Assembly: GCF_001049495.1 (NCBI RefSeq) | Contig: NZ_CDWI01000001.1 | Location: 186,001 to 250,000 of the forward strand | From: Microbacterium sp. 3J1 | Lineage (GTDB): Bacteria > Actinomycetota > Actinomycetes > Actinomycetales > Microbacteriaceae | DNA length: 64,000 nt | Reading direction: 5' to 3' | Shown here: in pieces, positions 61,903 to 64,000 of the stretch | Layout of the letters: each line of letters opens with the position of its first letter | Numbering within the stretch: the first letter of the stretch is position 1 | Notes under the pieces: model-generated | Seen by the model: only the letters and a program-made list of their open reading frames with translations | What the model was told of the DNA's origin: nothing | Databases searched by the model: none | Made by a program: the position numbers and the translations under genes

Positions 61903-63563
61903 AGCATCGGCACCTTCAGGCCGCGCTCGCGTGCGATCTCGCGAGCGTGCTCGTACCCCGCGTCGACGTGACGCATGACCCCGGTGCCGGGATCGTTCGT
62001 CAGCACGCGCTCGAGCTTCTCGGCGGCGAGTGCAGACCCGTCGGCGACCGTGACCTGGCCCGCGTGGAGGGATCGCCCGATCCCCACTCCGCCTCCGTGG
62101 TGCAGAGACACCCACGAGGCGCCGGATGCCGTGTTGAGCAGGGCGTTCAGCAACGGCCAGTCGGCGATCGCGTCGGATCCGTCCTTCATGGCCTCGGTCT
62201 CACGGTACGGGGAGGCGACCGATCCCGAGTCGAGGTGGTCGCGACCGATCACGATCGGCGCCGTCAGCTCCCCGGAGGCCACCATCTCGTTGAATCTCAG
62301 TCCGGCGAGGTGGCGCTCCTTGTACCCGAGCCAGCAGATCCGGGCCGGAAGTCCCTCGAAGTGCACCTTCTCGCCCGCCTTCTCGAGCCACCTGTGCAGC
62401 GCCTTGTCGTCGGGGAAGAGGTCGGCGATCGCCCGATCGGTGCGGTGGATGTCCTCGGGATCCCCCGAGAGCGCCGCCCAGCGGAAGGGACCCCGGCCCT
62501 CTTCGAACTGCGGCCGGATGTACGCGGGCACGAAACCCGGGAACTCGAACGCCCGCTCGAAACCGCCCAGCTGCGCCTCGGCGCGGATCGAGTTGCCGTA
62601 GTCGAAGACAGCGGCACCTGCGTCCTGGAACGCGACCATCGCCTCGACGTGCCGGGCCATCGACTCGCGAGAACGCCGGGTGAACTCCTCGGCATCGCGC
62701 TCGGCCTCGGCCCTCCACTCCGCGACCGGGATACCGACCGGCAGGTAGGCCAGAGGGTCGTGCGCGCTCGTCTGATCGGTGACGATGTCGATCGGCACCC
62801 CGCGTCGCCGCAGTTCGGGGAACACTTCCGCCGCATTGCCGACCACACCGACCGACAGGGCCTCGCCGGCATCCTTCGCCGCCACGACGCGCTCGACGGC
62901 CGCGTCGAGATCCGTGGTGTACTCATCGAGGTATCCGTGGTCCACACGCCGCGAGAGTCGGGATTCGTCGACGTCGACGATGAGCACGACCCCGTCGTTG
63001 AGCGTCACGGCCAGCGGCTGCGCGCCACCCATCCCGCCGGCGCCGCCGGTCAGAGTCAGCGTTCCTCGAAGCGACTCCCTCCCGAGTGAGCGGGCGACGG
63101 CCGCGAAGGTCTCGTACGTCCCCTGCAGGATTCCCTGAGTGCCGATGTAGATCCACGACCCGGCTGTCATCTGGCCGTACATGATGAGCCCGAGCTCCTC
63201 GAGGCGGCGGAACTCCGGCCAGTTCGCCCAATCCCCCACGAGATTGGAGTTGGCGATCAGGACGCGCGGTGCCCATTCGTGCGTGCGGAAGACGCCGACC
63301 GGCTTGCCCGACTGCACCAGCAGGGTCTCGTCCGGCTCCAGCTCGTCGAGCGTGCGGACGATCGCGTCGTACGCCTCCCAGCTGCGCGCCGCCTTGCCCG
63401 TGCCGCCGTACACGACGAGGTCTTCGGGGTGCTCGGCGACCTCGGCGTCGAGGTTGTTCATGAGCATCCGCTTGGCCGCCTCGGCGCCCCAGCTCTTGGC
63501 GGTGCGCTGGTTGCCGCGCGCGGCGCGGACGGTGCGCGGCCCGGTCGGAGTGGTGTCAGTCAT
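61899..63563 (-). CDS. hutU: Urocanate hydratase
   Basis: 554 residues, normal length. Converts urocanate to imidazolonepropionate using tightly bound NAD+. The family motifs include [15 protein letters not shown], the NAD-binding [20 protein letters not shown] in part, and the catalytic-cysteine region near the C-terminal half ([12 protein letters not shown]). Start ATG 63563 overlaps the end of hutH by 8 bp. Confidence 0.98.
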   Translation of the reverse strand: MTDTTPTGPRTVRAARGNQRTAKSWGAEAAKRMLMNNLDAEVAEHPEDLVVYGGTGKAARSWEAYDAIVRTLDELEPDETLLVQSGKPVGVFRTHEWAPRVLIANSNLVGDWANWPEFRRLEELGLIMYGQMTAGSWIYIGTQGILQGTYETFAAVARSLGRESLRGTLTLTGGAGGMGGAQPLAVTLNDGVVLIVDVDESRLSRRVDHGYLDEYTTDLDAAVERVVAAKDAGEALSVGVVGNAAEVFPELRRRGVPIDIVTDQTSAHDPLAYLPVGIPVAEWRAEAERDAEEFTRRSRESMARHVEAMVAFQDAGAAVFDYGNSIRAEAQLGGFERAFEFPGFVPAYIRPQFEEGRGPFRWAALSGDPEDIHRTDRAIADLFPDDKALHRWLEKAGEKVHFEGLPARICWLGYKERHLAGLRFNEMVASGELTAPIVIGRDHLDSGSVASPYRETEAMKDGSDAIADWPLLNALLNTASGASWVSLHHGGGVGIGRSLHAGQVTVADGSALAAEKLERVLTNDPGTGVMRHVDAGYEHAREIARERGLKVPML

Positions 63564-64000
63564 TCGCGTGCTCCTCTGCGATGCGGGCGACGGCGCCGGA
63601 CTGCACGAGCGCGGTCACGGCTTCGATGTCAGGTGACAGGAAGTGATCGGGTCCTGGGCCCGCGGCGACGGTGCGGACGAGGTCGCGCACGGCGCCCGTC
63701 GCCGGCCCGGCCTGCAGGGGCGCACGGAGGTCGAGCGCGCGGGCACCCGTGAGGATCTCGATCGCCAGCACGCGTCCGAGTCCGTCGATGGCGCGTCGCA
63801 GCTTGCGCGCGGCAGCCCAGCCCATCGACACGTGGTCCTCCTGCATGGCGGACGACGGGATCGAATCGACGGATGCCGGAACTGCGAGGCGCTTGAGCTC
63901 GGACACGATGCCCGCGGCCGCATACTGCGCGATCATCAGGCCCGAGTCGACGCCCACCTCGTCGGCGAGGAAGGGCGGAAGACCGCGGTTCCTCGCGGGG
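63556..64000 (-). CDS. hutH: Histidine ammonia-lyase, C-terminal part (5' end outside window)
   Basis: 148 codons are visible, the C-terminal third of the enzyme that deaminates histidine to urocanate. [20 protein letters not shown] and [20 protein letters not shown] are HutH-specific (the latter includes the Glu-Asp-His segment at the active site). The MIO-forming Ala-Ser-Gly loop lies outside the window. First known gene of the hut operon; promoter and any HutC-type regulator are beyond base 64000. Confidence 0.97.
   Translation of the reverse strand, partial: PARNRGLPPFLADEVGVDSGLMIAQYAAAGIVSELKRLAVPASVDSIPSSAMQEDHVSMGWAAARKLRRAIDGLGRVLAIEILTGARALDLRAPLQAGPATGAVRDLVRTVAAGPGPDHFLSPDIEAVTALVQSGAVARIAEEHAND

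Overview
The window is high-GC DNA (one sampled 60-base line in the APC permease is 73% GC). It has dense, mostly 4-base-overlapping operons, many GTG and a few TTG starts, and a class Ib nrdHIEF cluster. Together with family-level resemblance, this points to an actinobacterium of the Microbacteriaceae, most likely Microbacterium or a close relative. That assignment is inference; no rRNA or other marker gene is present. No tRNA, rRNA, CRISPR array, transposase, integrase or phage structural gene was recognised.

Layout. 1-5.8 kb: a sugar-type ABC importer (two RbsC-like permeases, a double-domain RbsA-like ATPase) with a Gfo/Idh/MocA dehydrogenase, diverging from a ROK regulator across a 114-bp region full of inverted repeats. 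5.8-13.6 kb: mixed housekeeping genes (DUF4166, TIGR01777 epimerase, PLDc_N protein, aldo/keto reductase, an XRE/ImmA-IrrE pair, GNAT, flavodoxin-like protein, pgi). Many of these starts look leaderless (a TANNNT box 6-7 nt before the start codon). 13.7-28.4 kb: a stress and redox block of slightly lower GC. It holds an SLC13 permease, GFA, LtrA, an FAD oxidoreductase, an F420/NADP-type reductase, a UBP zinc finger and an alpha/beta hydrolase under a divergent MarR gene; then a STAND (HTH-NB-ARC-TPR) regulator with an NTF2-like protein; an FtsX/MacB-type ABC pair; and an ArsR regulator followed by a PfpI-SDR operon with three copies of one operator. 28.5-32.4 kb: nrdHIEF, whose upstream region has a cluster of DnaA-box-like sites.

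32.8-50.9 kb is a nutrient-scavenging region: MFS plus PfkB kinase; hydrolase plus acyl-CoA dehydrogenase; Lrp plus class III aminotransferase; PucR; methylmalonate/malonate-semialdehyde dehydrogenase plus a second class III aminotransferase (probably beta-alanine/omega-amino acid breakdown); a GNAT gene embedded in a palindromic repeat family; and a five-gene gamma-glutamylation operon (glutamine synthetase-like ligase, gamma-glutamyl hydrolase, aldehyde dehydrogenase, SDR, GntR) diverging from an APC permease resembling ethanolamine permeases. 59.8-64 kb: a histidine-utilisation operon hutH-hutU-hutI plus an arginase-family hutG-like gene.

Between them, 50,983-56,545 is a 5.5-kb islet bounded by a perfect 47-bp direct repeat of the 3' end of a CsoR/RcnR-family gene. 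It carries a Tat-exported class A beta-lactamase, a LysR regulator overlapping a second beta-lactamase-like gene without a signal peptide, an ECF42 sigma factor with its DGPF (YCII) partner, and a small membrane protein, but no recombinase. This site-specific-looking insertion, the palindromic repeat family at 43.4-44.2 kb and the triple operator at 26.0-26.5 kb are the most notable observations.
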